Shown one piece after another: positions 26,167 through 34,926 of a stretch of 64,000 nucleotides of DNA. The notes beneath the pieces are model-generated. The model was given only the letters and a program-made list of their open reading frames with translations, made no database searches and was not told the origin of the DNA. The stretch spans positions 248,001 to 312,000 of the forward strand of contig NZ_FNVG01000001.1 in the NCBI RefSeq assembly GCF_900107935.1, written 5' to 3'. A program made the position numbers and the translations under genes. How positions within the stretch are numbered: the first letter of the stretch is position 1; each line of letters starts with the position of its first letter. Source of the stretch: Vibrio hangzhouensis. Its GTDB lineage: Bacteria; Pseudomonadota; Gammaproteobacteria; Enterobacterales; Vibrionaceae.

Positions 26167-26181
26167 CCAAGTTCTGTGCCA
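26167..26181 (-). promoter_or_regulatory. Candidate sigma-54 promoter of ygeW-ygeX-ygeY-hyuA-yqeA
   Basis: Minus-strand TGGCACAGAACTTGG has a perfect -24 half (TGGCAC) and TTG at the right spacing, but G replaces the usual C of the -12 GC. It is the best match in the 397-bp gap and lies 173 bp from the palindrome at 26341, as in the sister operons. The imperfect -12 lowers confidence. Confidence 0.55.
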
Positions 26182-26340
26182 ATATTTGTTACAAAGCAAA
26201 AAATAATGAAGCCCATGCTTAAAGCCTGCTGTACAAAGGATTTGTTCATTCTTAACGACTGACGGTTGTGAATATGAGTTGCGATCAACCGCTATGGCGG
26301 GCTAACGAGACCAATTTGATAGCAAAGGTAATCAGGCGAG

Positions 26341-26353
26341 TATCATATTGATA
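26341..26353. promoter_or_regulatory. Palindrome TATCATATTGATA, candidate enhancer of ygeW operon
   Basis: Exact reverse complement of the 13-mer at 4053 and 31772. Centre is 173 bp upstream of the ygeW -24/-12 candidate. A half-site TTGATAG stands at 26316-26322. It lies between the permease stop codon and ygeW. Confidence 0.68.
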
Positions 26354-26400
26354 TGGAGTGATAGGCACGCTTATTCTCTACTAAGCGTGCCTAATGAACA

Positions 26401-27696
26401 TCACTGTTCGGAATTTTTTGATTTAGGAAGTATGAGGTTCAAGGTCACCGCGGCAAGGGTGCCTGTGGTAATACCCGAATGGAAAATCAGCTTGAGACTT
26501 TCTGGGAAATGATGAAGTAGGTTTGGCTCATAGGTCACAGCGAGTCCAGAGGCCAGCGCGACACACACGACTAGCGCATTCCGTCTTGAGTCTGTCGCCT
26601 TCATCAGCATGCGGATCCCCGCGTAAGCGATCATACCAAACATCACAAAACCTACCCCACCAAGCACCGGTTTAGGGACGGTAACAGCCAACGCGGCAAA
26701 CTTAGGAAACAGGCCACCGAGGACCAGTAAACACCCCGTGACAGCAACAACAAAACGACTAGCAACACCACTAATACCCACGATACCCACATTCTGACTG
26801 AAACTGGCAACGGGCATGGCGGAGAAGAACGAACCAAAGGTGCTCCCTAATCCGTCAGCGAGGAGCCCTTTTTTGAGATCGTTTCCCTCCAGTTCCACAC
26901 GGCAATTATTGGCTAATGCCATAAAATCACCGGTTGCCTCAGCGACTACTACCAAATAGACCAGACTCATAGTGATAATCGCTGGTATGGAGAAGCTCAT
27001 ACCAAAATGGAGTGGCATTGGCGCTGACACCCAATTTGCTTCCACAATTTGAGTAACATCCACCATCCCCATAGGAATAGCCATTGCGTATCCCACCGCC
27101 AGACCAATGATAATACTCGACGCAGCGACAACACCCTTGCAGAACACCGAAACACCTATCACAACAGCCAGTGAGGCAGCAGCCAGAAATATTTTGGGTA
27201 ATGTGGCAAATTCAGGATGGCCTTGTGGCGCGTCACCAATCCAACTCATCGCAACGGGCAAAATAGTCAATCCGATCAGGGTCACTACGACACCACTTAC
27301 AATGTTCGGAAACAGCCTGCGAATGTGGCTCATATAAAAACTGGAGCCAACAACCAAAAATGAGCCGACGAAAGCAGCGCCAAGCACAGCATCAAGTCCT
27401 TCTGTTTTACCTATCGCGATAATGCTGCCAATAAACGCAAAGCTCGAGCCCATAACAACGGGCAGCCGGATCCCAATTTGCTTAAAGCCGAGACACTGCA
27501 CAATGGTGACCAACCCCGACACCAATAATGAAGCACTGATCAAGGTCACTATGTCTTGCGGGGGCAATCCTATCGCGCTTCCTGCAATCAAAGGAACGGC
27601 GACAATGCCACCGATCGACGCTAGCATGTGCTGGATTGCGAGAAATAAGGTTACGCCATACGGCGGTTTTTCATCTAGTTCATAGAGGAGTTCCAT
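26401..27696 (-). CDS. NCS2/NAT-family xanthine/uracil-type permease
   Basis: A 431-residue multi-pass transporter. Helix 1 carries FLAIQHMLASIGGIVAVPLI with the conserved QH; the substrate motif is FSQNVGIVGISGVASR, the QN-x-G signature of the family; and VVVAEATGDFMA holds the conserved glutamate. It should import xanthine or urate with protons. The start at 27696 (MELLYELDEKPPYG) has AGGA upstream and follows xdhC by 11 bp; longer frames overlap xdhC. It closes the xdhAB-xdhC-permease operon, so substrate uptake is co-expressed with its oxidation. Confidence 0.9.
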   Translation of the reverse strand: MELLYELDEKPPYGVTLFLAIQHMLASIGGIVAVPLIAGSAIGLPPQDIVTLISASLLVSGLVTIVQCLGFKQIGIRLPVVMGSSFAFIGSIIAIGKTEGLDAVLGAAFVGSFLVVGSSFYMSHIRRLFPNIVSGVVVTLIGLTILPVAMSWIGDAPQGHPEFATLPKIFLAAASLAVVIGVSVFCKGVVAASSIIIGLAVGYAMAIPMGMVDVTQIVEANWVSAPMPLHFGMSFSIPAIITMSLVYLVVVAEATGDFMALANNCRVELEGNDLKKGLLADGLGSTFGSFFSAMPVASFSQNVGIVGISGVASRFVVAVTGCLLVLGGLFPKFAALAVTVPKPVLGGVGFVMFGMIAYAGIRMLMKATDSRRNALVVCVALASGLAVTYEPNLLHHFPESLKLIFHSGITTGTLAAVTLNLILPKSKNSEQ

Positions 27697-27707
27697 ACTG
27701 CTTCCTT

Positions 27708-28214
27708 TTAGTGGCTTTGCTCTATCTTTCGTTGAGGATTTACGCAAAATTCTGAAACTCTCTTTATGGCCTCGATAATGGGCTGATAACCGGTGCAACG
27801 GCACAAGTTACCTTCCAGAGCATCGCGAACTTCGTCTTCTGTCGGATCTGAATAACGTTTGAGCAAAGCCCAAGCGCTCATGATCATTCCCGGGGTGCAA
27901 TATCCACATTGCGCGCCTCCGGTGCTAAGAAATTCCTCCATCAGCATTTTCCCCAATGGATCACTTCTCAACCCTTCAATCGTGACGATTTGGCTATCAT
28001 CACACTGAACTGCCAAAGCAAGACAAGAACAGACAGGTGCTCCGTCTTTTATTATAGTGCAAGCGCCACACTCTCCGACGGCACACCCTTCTTTGGTACC
28101 TGTCATCAAAAGCTGGTTACGTAGCAGATCAATGAGTCTTGTGTTTGCTGCCACGTTTAGGTGGTGCTGTTGACCATTAACCGTTAGCGATATGCGTTGT
28201 TTTTCTCTAACCAT
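27708..28214 (-). CDS. xdhC: XdhC, [2Fe-2S] ferredoxin subunit of xanthine dehydrogenase
   Basis: A 168-residue protein with two [2Fe-2S] sites. The plant-type cluster uses C44, C49, C52 and C64 (GCAVGECGAC, then VCSC); the helical domain uses C103, C106, C138 and C140 (CGYCTPG and LCRCTGYQP). It carries electrons from the Mo site to FAD. It begins 6 bp after the stop of the fused large subunit. It also serves as a reference for the degenerate copy at the XdhD N-terminus. Confidence 0.95.
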   Translation of the reverse strand: MVREKQRISLTVNGQQHHLNVAANTRLIDLLRNQLLMTGTKEGCAVGECGACTIIKDGAPVCSCLALAVQCDDSQIVTIEGLRSDPLGKMLMEEFLSTGGAQCGYCTPGMIMSAWALLKRYSDPTEDEVRDALEGNLCRCTGYQPIIEAIKRVSEFCVNPQRKIEQSH

Positions 28215-28220
28215 TGCTTG

Positions 28221-31200
28221 TCACTCCTCTCCCTGCAACTGATGGTGGGCGATTTTGCTCCGAACCTGTATCATCAGTTCACGGAACATATTGAGATAGA
28301 CCGGCTGTTTGTACGCCGCAGACCATCTACCGCCGATCTCAGTCTCTATCATGTCGGCCAGTACACTTATCGCCCTGCCGAGAACCTCTTCGTCTAACGT
28401 GCTATTACAAATCACCGCTTCGACCTGTTCCAGTCGCCTTGGATAACTGAACAAAGCACCATCCACTAAGCGACATTCTTTCACTACGCCGCCATAGGTG
28501 GTGATCAAACAACTTAAGCTCAATCGCGTGATATTAAGCGCGTTGCGTCGTCCGAGCTGGACATACTCTGTCACTTCGAAAGGTTTATCAGGTATGGTCA
28601 GAATAATTTTGGTGAGCAACTCATCGCAACGAATGTCGGTCTTGTATCCGCCTTTAAGCAACTGATGAACAGGTAATCGTCTCACCTCACCTTCAGAAGC
28701 AAGTTCTACTTCAGCTTGATAGGCTATCAGGGGTGGTAGTGAGTCTGCGCAAGGTGCCGCATTCGCAATATTCCCGCCCAGTGTGGCTCGGTTTCTGATT
28801 TGAGTGGAACCAATGGTTTTGCATGCTCTCGCCAGCAACGGGAAGTGGTTGCATACCGCTTCGTGCTCCACAACATCAGCGATGGTAGAGCCGGAACCCA
28901 AAATGAGCTCCTTGCCGTGGCGTGCTATCACTTTCAGTTCGTTCAAACAACTAATATCCAGTAACAGATTCGCAGTCTGCTGAAGGCGTTGCTGGACTAA
29001 TACATCCGTGCCACCCGCGATGACGGTCAGTGAACTCTGCTTAATCAGACGCAGGGCTTCCTCTAACGAGTCTGGACGTACTATATCAAGCTCACCAAGC
29101 CTGTTGACCTGATGATGGTTGTTATCACCGCACAGTAATTCGCTTTGCCTGACCGGCTTTTTAAGGTTGTAGCCCAGATACACCTGCTCGAGTGTCAAAG
29201 GTAGAGTTCGATGGCGTGTTTTTGTCGCAAAAGCAACCGCATTCACGATGGCGGCCGCCGCTAATTCTGCCGCAGGTTCACCGATACTCTTAGCACCATA
29301 GGGGCCACTCGGATCCGGATTTTCAATGGCATGAATACTTAAAGGAGGGATGTCTTTGATAGTCGGCATCAGGTAGGTATCAAAGTTATCGGATTTCACC
29401 TCACTCTGTTCTATGTTGTAGTCCTCCAGAATCCCAAAGCCAATACCTTGAGCGATCCCTCCGGCCACCTGTCCTTCAAATCCTACCGGGTTAATAACTT
29501 TACCTACATCATGTACTGCGGTAACGCCTAATACCTCAACTTTTCCGGTAGCCGTATCCACTTTAACTTCGGCTACCTGACAGCCATATACCCAGGTAAA
29601 GTAAGGGGACCCTGTGCCTTTCTCCTCATCCCAATGAATGGGTGGCGGGTCAAACCAACCGTATGCGGCCAGATTAATGCCCAGTTGCCGACAACGGTTG
29701 ATCGCTTCCTGCAGCGGAACTGACCTCTCCGCATCGTCTCGGACGAACACCTGCCCTTCTTTCCAAACCGTTTCCTCTACATTACTCACTTGTAGATCTT
29801 GTTTGATGGTATCGAAAAGTCGGGCCCTGATAGTCTCAGCGCCTTGTTTGACCGCATTACCACCTGTCATGGTAGCCCGTGAGGCAACCGTTGGGCCACC
29901 ATCAGCGATAAGGCTGGTCGGCGATTCTGAAAAACGCACTTTATCCAGCGGTAGACCCAACACCTCACTGGCGATCATTGCCATGGTTGTCTGTAACCCT
30001 TGTCCGTTTTCGCATACACCCGTTGAAATATTGAGGCTTGAATCGGCATTCAGGCAGACCAAAGCGGTAGAGTTGTCAGCACCCTCCGCACCTAACGAAC
30101 AGCCCCGGTAACTCAAAGCCAGACCAATGCCGTATTTGACAGGTGAGTTCACCTTATTTTGCGCTTTAAGTTGTGCCATCCGTTCATAAAAGTTGGATTT
30201 CTCAGCAGCCGTTTGAAGAACCTGTGAGGCCGACACGGTATGTTGATCAAAACATTGACCTGTCATACTGAGTGAACCTTGCTGTAACACGTTGCGCTCG
30301 CGAACAGTAACCGGATCCAAATTGCAGGCTAGCGCTATTTCATCCATCAAAGACTCATGCGCAAATATGATCTGAGGTGACCCAAAGCCGCGCATCGCGC
30401 CAGACACGCTGTTATTGGTATAAACTCCGGTTACTTCAACATGAACATGGTCAATATCGTACGGGCCCGCAGCCTGTACCGAAGAACGCCAGGTGACAAA
30501 AGGAGTACATGTTGCGTATGCCCCAGCGTCGGCAACGATAGTGATTTTGATGCCTTCAATTTTTCCATCATGAGAAACGCCCACTTTGTAACGCATACTA
30601 TAGGGGTGTCGTTTGGTGCTCTCCTTCAATGACTGCTCTCGATTGTATGAGAATTTCACCGCTCGTTTAGTTAAATAAGTAGACAGAGCTGCACGGCAAG
30701 CCAGATGGTCTATGGTATCGTCCTTACCACCAAAAGACCCACCGAGTACTGACCGTTTGACATTAACCAATGCCTGAGGCACTCCGAGAAAACCTGCCAC
30801 AAAACTGCGTACCCGATGTGGATTCTGAATCGAGCCGGTAATGGTTAACTCATTAGTCGAAGGCTCCAGATAGGTAGTGATAGATTCTGGCTCGATATAG
30901 CCATGTTCCTGAAAGTGGGTATGGTAGGTATGCTCAATCACAACGTCAGCGTCGGCAATCGCTTTTTCGGCATCGCCTTTCACTGTATGGTGGGTGTTAA
31001 CCACATTCGATGCTTTATCCGGATGTATCAATCTGGCGGATTCTTTCAGTGCTTGTTCCGGCTCAGTGATCGGCTGAAAGGGTTCGTATTCAATACATAT
31101 TCGCTCACTGGCCTCACAGGCTGCCTGATAGTTTTCTGCAATGACTAAAGCAACGACGTCACCACTATAGCGTACCCACTCTTTACAGATAGGATAAAAG

Positions 31201-31451
31201 TCCCGAATGATAACGCCTACCTTGGGGTCACCAGCAATATCGTCATAAGTGACAATCCGGACCACGCCAGTGACTTTCATGGCATCAGTAATATCGATCG
31301 ACATAATCCTGCCCGCCGGAATGTCTGTGTAACGACAAACACCGTGCAACGCTCCTCGAATATTAACATCGTCACCATATACGGCAGTGCCTTCAACTTT
31401 AGCTCTTCCATCTACTCTAGGCATTCGGCTGCCTAAGCCAGCTTCATTCAT
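28221..31451 (-). CDS. Fused XdhA-XdhB: molybdenum and FAD subunits in one polypeptide
   Basis: A 1076-residue protein. Residues 1 to about 760 are the molybdopterin subunit: MPRVDGRAKVEGTAVYGDDV, GGSFGGKDDTIDHLACRAAL, GAMRGFGSPQIIFAHESL, NGQGLQTTMAMIASEVLGLP and the catalytic glutamate in GAKSIGEPAAEL. From about 782 it continues as the FAD subunit: VIAGGTDVLVQQR and TQIRNRATLGGNIANAAPCA. In E. coli these are separate xdhA and xdhB. The start at 31451 has GGGAG 5 bases upstream; a longer frame to 31544 is not supported. It should oxidise hypoxanthine or xanthine, or run urate/xanthine reductions, with XdhC. Confidence 0.93.
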   Translation of the reverse strand: MNEAGLGSRMPRVDGRAKVEGTAVYGDDVNIRGALHGVCRYTDIPAGRIMSIDITDAMKVTGVVRIVTYDDIAGDPKVGVIIRDFYPICKEWVRYSGDVVALVIAENYQAACEASERICIEYEPFQPITEPEQALKESARLIHPDKASNVVNTHHTVKGDAEKAIADADVVIEHTYHTHFQEHGYIEPESITTYLEPSTNELTITGSIQNPHRVRSFVAGFLGVPQALVNVKRSVLGGSFGGKDDTIDHLACRAALSTYLTKRAVKFSYNREQSLKESTKRHPYSMRYKVGVSHDGKIEGIKITIVADAGAYATCTPFVTWRSSVQAAGPYDIDHVHVEVTGVYTNNSVSGAMRGFGSPQIIFAHESLMDEIALACNLDPVTVRERNVLQQGSLSMTGQCFDQHTVSASQVLQTAAEKSNFYERMAQLKAQNKVNSPVKYGIGLALSYRGCSLGAEGADNSTALVCLNADSSLNISTGVCENGQGLQTTMAMIASEVLGLPLDKVRFSESPTSLIADGGPTVASRATMTGGNAVKQGAETIRARLFDTIKQDLQVSNVEETVWKEGQVFVRDDAERSVPLQEAINRCRQLGINLAAYGWFDPPPIHWDEEKGTGSPYFTWVYGCQVAEVKVDTATGKVEVLGVTAVHDVGKVINPVGFEGQVAGGIAQGIGFGILEDYNIEQSEVKSDNFDTYLMPTIKDIPPLSIHAIENPDPSGPYGAKSIGEPAAELAAAAIVNAVAFATKTRHRTLPLTLEQVYLGYNLKKPVRQSELLCGDNNHHQVNRLGELDIVRPDSLEEALRLIKQSSLTVIAGGTDVLVQQRLQQTANLLLDISCLNELKVIARHGKELILGSGSTIADVVEHEAVCNHFPLLARACKTIGSTQIRNRATLGGNIANAAPCADSLPPLIAYQAEVELASEGEVRRLPVHQLLKGGYKTDIRCDELLTKIILTIPDKPFEVTEYVQLGRRNALNITRLSLSCLITTYGGVVKECRLVDGALFSYPRRLEQVEAVICNSTLDEEVLGRAISVLADMIETEIGGRWSAAYKQPVYLNMFRELMIQVRSKIAHHQLQGEE

Positions 31452-31574
31452 AACTACTCCCTCTTGGCTGAATGAGGTGTACATCACGATTTGATGGCAC
31501 ATCATGATTAACAAACCGGGATACACGATGTACCAGCAATTCACTTTTAAAGACGGGATATGAAATTAGCTTTA

Positions 31575-31589
31575 GCATTTATCAAGCCA
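31575..31589 (-). promoter_or_regulatory. Candidate sigma-54 promoter of xdhAB-xdhC-permease
   Basis: Minus-strand TGGCTTGATAAATGC has GG and GC at -24/-12 spacing and 7 of 10 consensus positions. It is about 125 bp before the start codon. The palindrome at 31772-31784 is 196 bp upstream, centre to centre. Confidence 0.6.
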
Positions 31590-31757
31590 TCAATTTGGCA
31601 AAATGGATATAGAGCATAAATATGCTTAATAAAAATTCGCAATTGGATTTTTTGTGACAGGGATATTGTTTATTGTGCTAACTCGATGAGATATATCTCT
31701 TAGCGATAAAATACTCGAATTGAAGATATTGACTGTTAACTTTGACAAGGGCTCTCA

Positions 31758-31801
31758 TATCAATCTGAGACTATCAATATGATAGCTTTGCGGCTTGATA
31801 G
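31758..31801. promoter_or_regulatory. Tandem palindromes in the xdhAB/ygeV divergent region
   Basis: Full site TATCAATATGATA at 31772-31784, identical to the one at 4053. Adjacent is a one-mismatch copy TATCAATCTGAGA at 31758-31770, and a half-site TTGATAG at 31795-31801. The 550-bp gap 31452-32001 is otherwise AT-rich; a promoter for ygeV must lie in 31800-32000 but I cannot place it with confidence. Confidence 0.68.
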
Positions 31802-32001
31802 TGCTGACTTTAATATTTCTGACGTTAGTCTTTACATTCACCCCAATGACTATTTATTCATTAACAATCCTGTTGAATATGTGACCAACATATCAAAGCG
31901 ATGAAAATTGACAACTCCATACATTTGTCTCTGACCTAAATCAAACTCAGATGAGCCAATAAAAAATAGAATGTCATTCTCTTAATAACGATAAAAACAT
32001 T

Positions 32002-33753
32002 ATGCCTGATACAAGAAACGCCTCCGAGCTCATGGCGATACAGCCAACCATCATTCGATTTACTCAGATGCTTTCATCCGTCCTTAAGGTGGATGCTGAG
32101 GTGGTGGATGCTGACTTGGTACGAATCGCAGGAACCGGGCCCTACAGCCAGTTTTTTGGTAAAAAACTCAATGCCAGCTCACGACTATTCAGATATATCA
32201 TTGAAACAAAAGAAGAAAAAACCCTAATAAAGTCACAAGACGACGCTCTATGTGCCGATTGCACCAGCAGAGAAGCTTGCCGAGAAACGGCTTTTCTCGG
32301 TGTTCCTATCTTATTAGATAATCGTTGCATCGGTGTCATGAGCCTGGTTGCGTTTACTGAAGAGTCCCAAAAGACCATCAAAGATAACGCCAAACTATTC
32401 TCCGACTATATCAAGCACACTGCACAATTAGTTGTGGCCAAAGTCACTGAAAATCAGTCGACGAGTAATGGCCTTGAAGATGTCTTTATTAACTTAATTG
32501 ACAATATGGATCAGGGTGTATTGGTTCTCGATGAGAACAATTTTGTAAAATACGGAAACCAACCAGCACTTGCCAGTCTTAATATAACCATTCAAGAATT
32601 GCCACAGACAGTCATTAATATTCGCCCTCTTTCGCAATGCAGAGGAAACAATGATCATCAGCAACAACATATTGTTTCTATTGATAGCCGTGAAGAGCTA
32701 TTAGTTGGTCAATTTTACAATTGCCGTTCACACAAATTGTTTTTGATGTCTTTCTACCAACCGCAAAACCCAGTGTTACCTTACGAGTCACATACTGTAT
32801 TTGATGAGGTTATTGGTGAAAGTACACAAATGAGAAAGTTGAAAGGCCTGATGTCACGGATTGCAAAAAGCCCGTCCAGTGTACTGATCAACGGCGAGAG
32901 TGGTACTGGTAAAGAGGTCATAGCTAACGCCGTACATAAACTCAGCGGGCGTGCACAAAATCCTTTCATTGCGATCAACTGCGCCGCAATTCCCGATCAA
33001 CTTCTGGAGAGTGAGTTGTTCGGCTATACAAAGGGGGCTTTTACTGGTGCTTCAAGCAAGGGAAGAGTTGGACTGATACAAGCCGCCAACAATGGTACCC
33101 TGTTTTTGGATGAGATTGGTGATATGTCGATGCAGTTACAAGCGAAACTGCTTCGCGTCTTAGAGGCTCGTGAAGTGATGCCCATCGGCTCAAATAAGGC
33201 CATTCCCGTCGATATCCGTATTATCTCCGCGACCAATCGAAACTTTGCTGAGATGATTGCCACCAACAAGTTCCGTGAAGATTTATATTACCGCTTGAAC
33301 GTGATTCCTTTGCAACTCCCTGCCCTCAAAGAACGGGAAGGTGACGTACCATTGCTGGTGAATCATTTTATGGATATTCACACTCAAAAGCTGGGAACTA
33401 ACTACCCCGGGATCAGTGAACAGGCCATGAATTGCCTCATTAGCTATCACTGGCCTGGTAACGTCAGGGAACTCAGCAACCTGGTAGAATATCTGATAAA
33501 CATTGTACCCGAAGGTGAACAGATTGATGTTGACCTTCTTCCCCCGCATTTTGAAGTACAACAACCACAACCAAAATCGAATTTGGTTGCCGATTCCGGC
33601 ATGAGCTTAGAGGACATGGAGCGAATAAGGATAGAAGAAGCCATTGGGCGACTTGGAAATCGCAAATTGGTTGCTGAAGAGTTAGGCATAGGAATTGCAA
33701 CTTTGTATCGAAAACTCAAAAAATATGGTCTGAACGAGAAGTGTTATAGCTAA
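32002..33753 (+). CDS. ygeV: YgeV-like sigma-54-dependent transcriptional activator
   Basis: A 583-residue NtrC-family activator. Residues 1-160 form a GAF-like sensor with a cysteine cluster CADCTSREAC (C84, C87, C93); a PAS-like part follows (LIDNMDQGVLVLDENNFVKY). The AAA+ domain has Walker A NGESGTGKE near 298, the sigma-54 contact loop GAFTGA, and Walker B LFLDEIGDM. The Fis-type helix-turn-helix is at the end (KLVAEELGIGIATLYRKLKK). It matches E. coli YgeV. It is divergent from xdhAB and very likely activates the four sigma-54-type operons of the locus through the shared palindrome. Confidence 0.93.
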   Translation: MPDTRNASELMAIQPTIIRFTQMLSSVLKVDAEVVDADLVRIAGTGPYSQFFGKKLNASSRLFRYIIETKEEKTLIKSQDDALCADCTSREACRETAFLGVPILLDNRCIGVMSLVAFTEESQKTIKDNAKLFSDYIKHTAQLVVAKVTENQSTSNGLEDVFINLIDNMDQGVLVLDENNFVKYGNQPALASLNITIQELPQTVINIRPLSQCRGNNDHQQQHIVSIDSREELLVGQFYNCRSHKLFLMSFYQPQNPVLPYESHTVFDEVIGESTQMRKLKGLMSRIAKSPSSVLINGESGTGKEVIANAVHKLSGRAQNPFIAINCAAIPDQLLESELFGYTKGAFTGASSKGRVGLIQAANNGTLFLDEIGDMSMQLQAKLLRVLEAREVMPIGSNKAIPVDIRIISATNRNFAEMIATNKFREDLYYRLNVIPLQLPALKEREGDVPLLVNHFMDIHTQKLGTNYPGISEQAMNCLISYHWPGNVRELSNLVEYLINIVPEGEQIDVDLLPPHFEVQQPQPKSNLVADSGMSLEDMERIRIEEAIGRLGNRKLVAEELGIGIATLYRKLKKYGLNEKCYS

Positions 33754-33837
33754 AAATAACTACGTTGTAAGACGACTATGGTCAATTTGCTCTCGTCTTG
33801 CAACCGCTTCTCCCCTACTCAGTATGGAGTTGTTGCT

Positions 33838-34881
33838 ATGGAAAACGTCGCCCTTACCCAATACAGCCACGGAGCGGGTTGTGGCTGTAAACTGTCACCT
33901 AAAGTTCTCAATCAAATACTTGCATCCTACACACCCGGCCCCTCCAGTGAGCAGCTCATTGTTGGCAACCTAAGCCGCGACGATGCCGCGGTCTATCACA
34001 TTGGTGATGGGCATTGTGTCATCAGTACCACCGACTTCTTTATGCCAATTGTTGATGACCCGTTTGACTTCGGACGTATCGCTGCCACCAACGCCATCAG
34101 TGATATCTATGCGATGGGTGGAAAGCCCATTATGGCTCTCGCGATATTAGGCTGGCCAATAGACAAACTGGCTCCTGAGATTGCCGGAAGGGTCATCGAG
34201 GGCGCACGCAATGTTTGTAAACACGCAGGAATCGAGCTCGCCGGTGGACACTCGATAGACTCACCTGAACCTATTTTTGGTCTGGCGGTCACTGGCACTG
34301 GCAAGCTTGATCAAATAAAGCAAAATTCAAAAGCGACGGCTGAATGCGATCTGTTTCTCACTAAACCACTGGGAATTGGTCTGCTGACCAGCGCGGAAAA
34401 GAAAAAACTGCTGAAACCTGAACACAAAGGTATGGCGGTGCAATGGATGTGTGAACCTAATGTTATTGGCCAGCAGCTAGCTGAGTTCGAACAGGTCAAA
34501 GCCATCACAGACGTCACAGGATTTGGACTTCTGGGTCACCTGACTGAGGTCTGCAAGGGTTCAGAGTTAGATGCTCATATCGACCTTCCTGCTATACCGC
34601 TCTTACCTGGAGTCGAAGACTACATTGAGCTGGGAACTATCCCGGGTGGTACACACCGAAACTTCGACTCTGTCAAACACATGCTCGATGAAATTACCGA
34701 CAAAGAAAAAGCCATTTTGTGCGACCCTCAGACTTCAGGCGGTTTGCTACTTGCCGTCGAAAAGTCGGGTGTGAACGACATGCTGAATTGCTGCCGTGAA
34801 TGCGGTGTGACCGCCACCCGAATCGGCACTTTAACCACACCGGATGATTATCAACACCCGAGAATCAAGATAGAACGTTAG
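33838..34881 (+). CDS. selD: Selenophosphate synthase
   Basis: A 347-residue enzyme making selenophosphate from selenide and ATP. The active-site segment is [16 protein letters not shown] near residue 10, with cysteine rather than selenocysteine, and the glycine-rich and aspartate motifs [38 protein letters not shown] and [10 protein letters not shown] are intact. The start at 33838 has GGAG 8 bases upstream; the longer frame from 33778 is not supported. It lies 84 bp after ygeV on the same strand, tying selenium supply to hydroxylase expression. selA, selB and selC are not in the window. Confidence 0.95.
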   Translation: MENVALTQYSHGAGCGCKLSPKVLNQILASYTPGPSSEQLIVGNLSRDDAAVYHIGDGHCVISTTDFFMPIVDDPFDFGRIAATNAISDIYAMGGKPIMALAILGWPIDKLAPEIAGRVIEGARNVCKHAGIELAGGHSIDSPEPIFGLAVTGTGKLDQIKQNSKATAECDLFLTKPLGIGLLTSAEKKKLLKPEHKGMAVQWMCEPNVIGQQLAEFEQVKAITDVTGFGLLGHLTEVCKGSELDAHIDLPAIPLLPGVEDYIELGTIPGGTHRNFDSVKHMLDEITDKEKAILCDPQTSGGLLLAVEKSGVNDMLNCCRECGVTATRIGTLTTPDDYQHPRIKIER

Positions 34882-34899
34882 GCCACCGCTTTATCTACA

Positions 34900-34926
34900 A
34901 GCCTAGTGTTAGAACTAGGCTTTTTT
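34900..34926 (+). terminator. Terminator of ygeV-selD
   Basis: 8-bp stem AGCCTAGT / ACTAGGCT and loop, then TTTTT. The stem contains the stop codon (34915-34917) of the convergent M23 gene. Confidence 0.88.

Noticed and set aside
33860..33900. Selenocysteine (in-frame TGA) in SelD or the hydroxylases
   Set aside because: The SelD active-site codons are TGT/TGC for cysteine, and no internal TGA interrupts the large enzymes.
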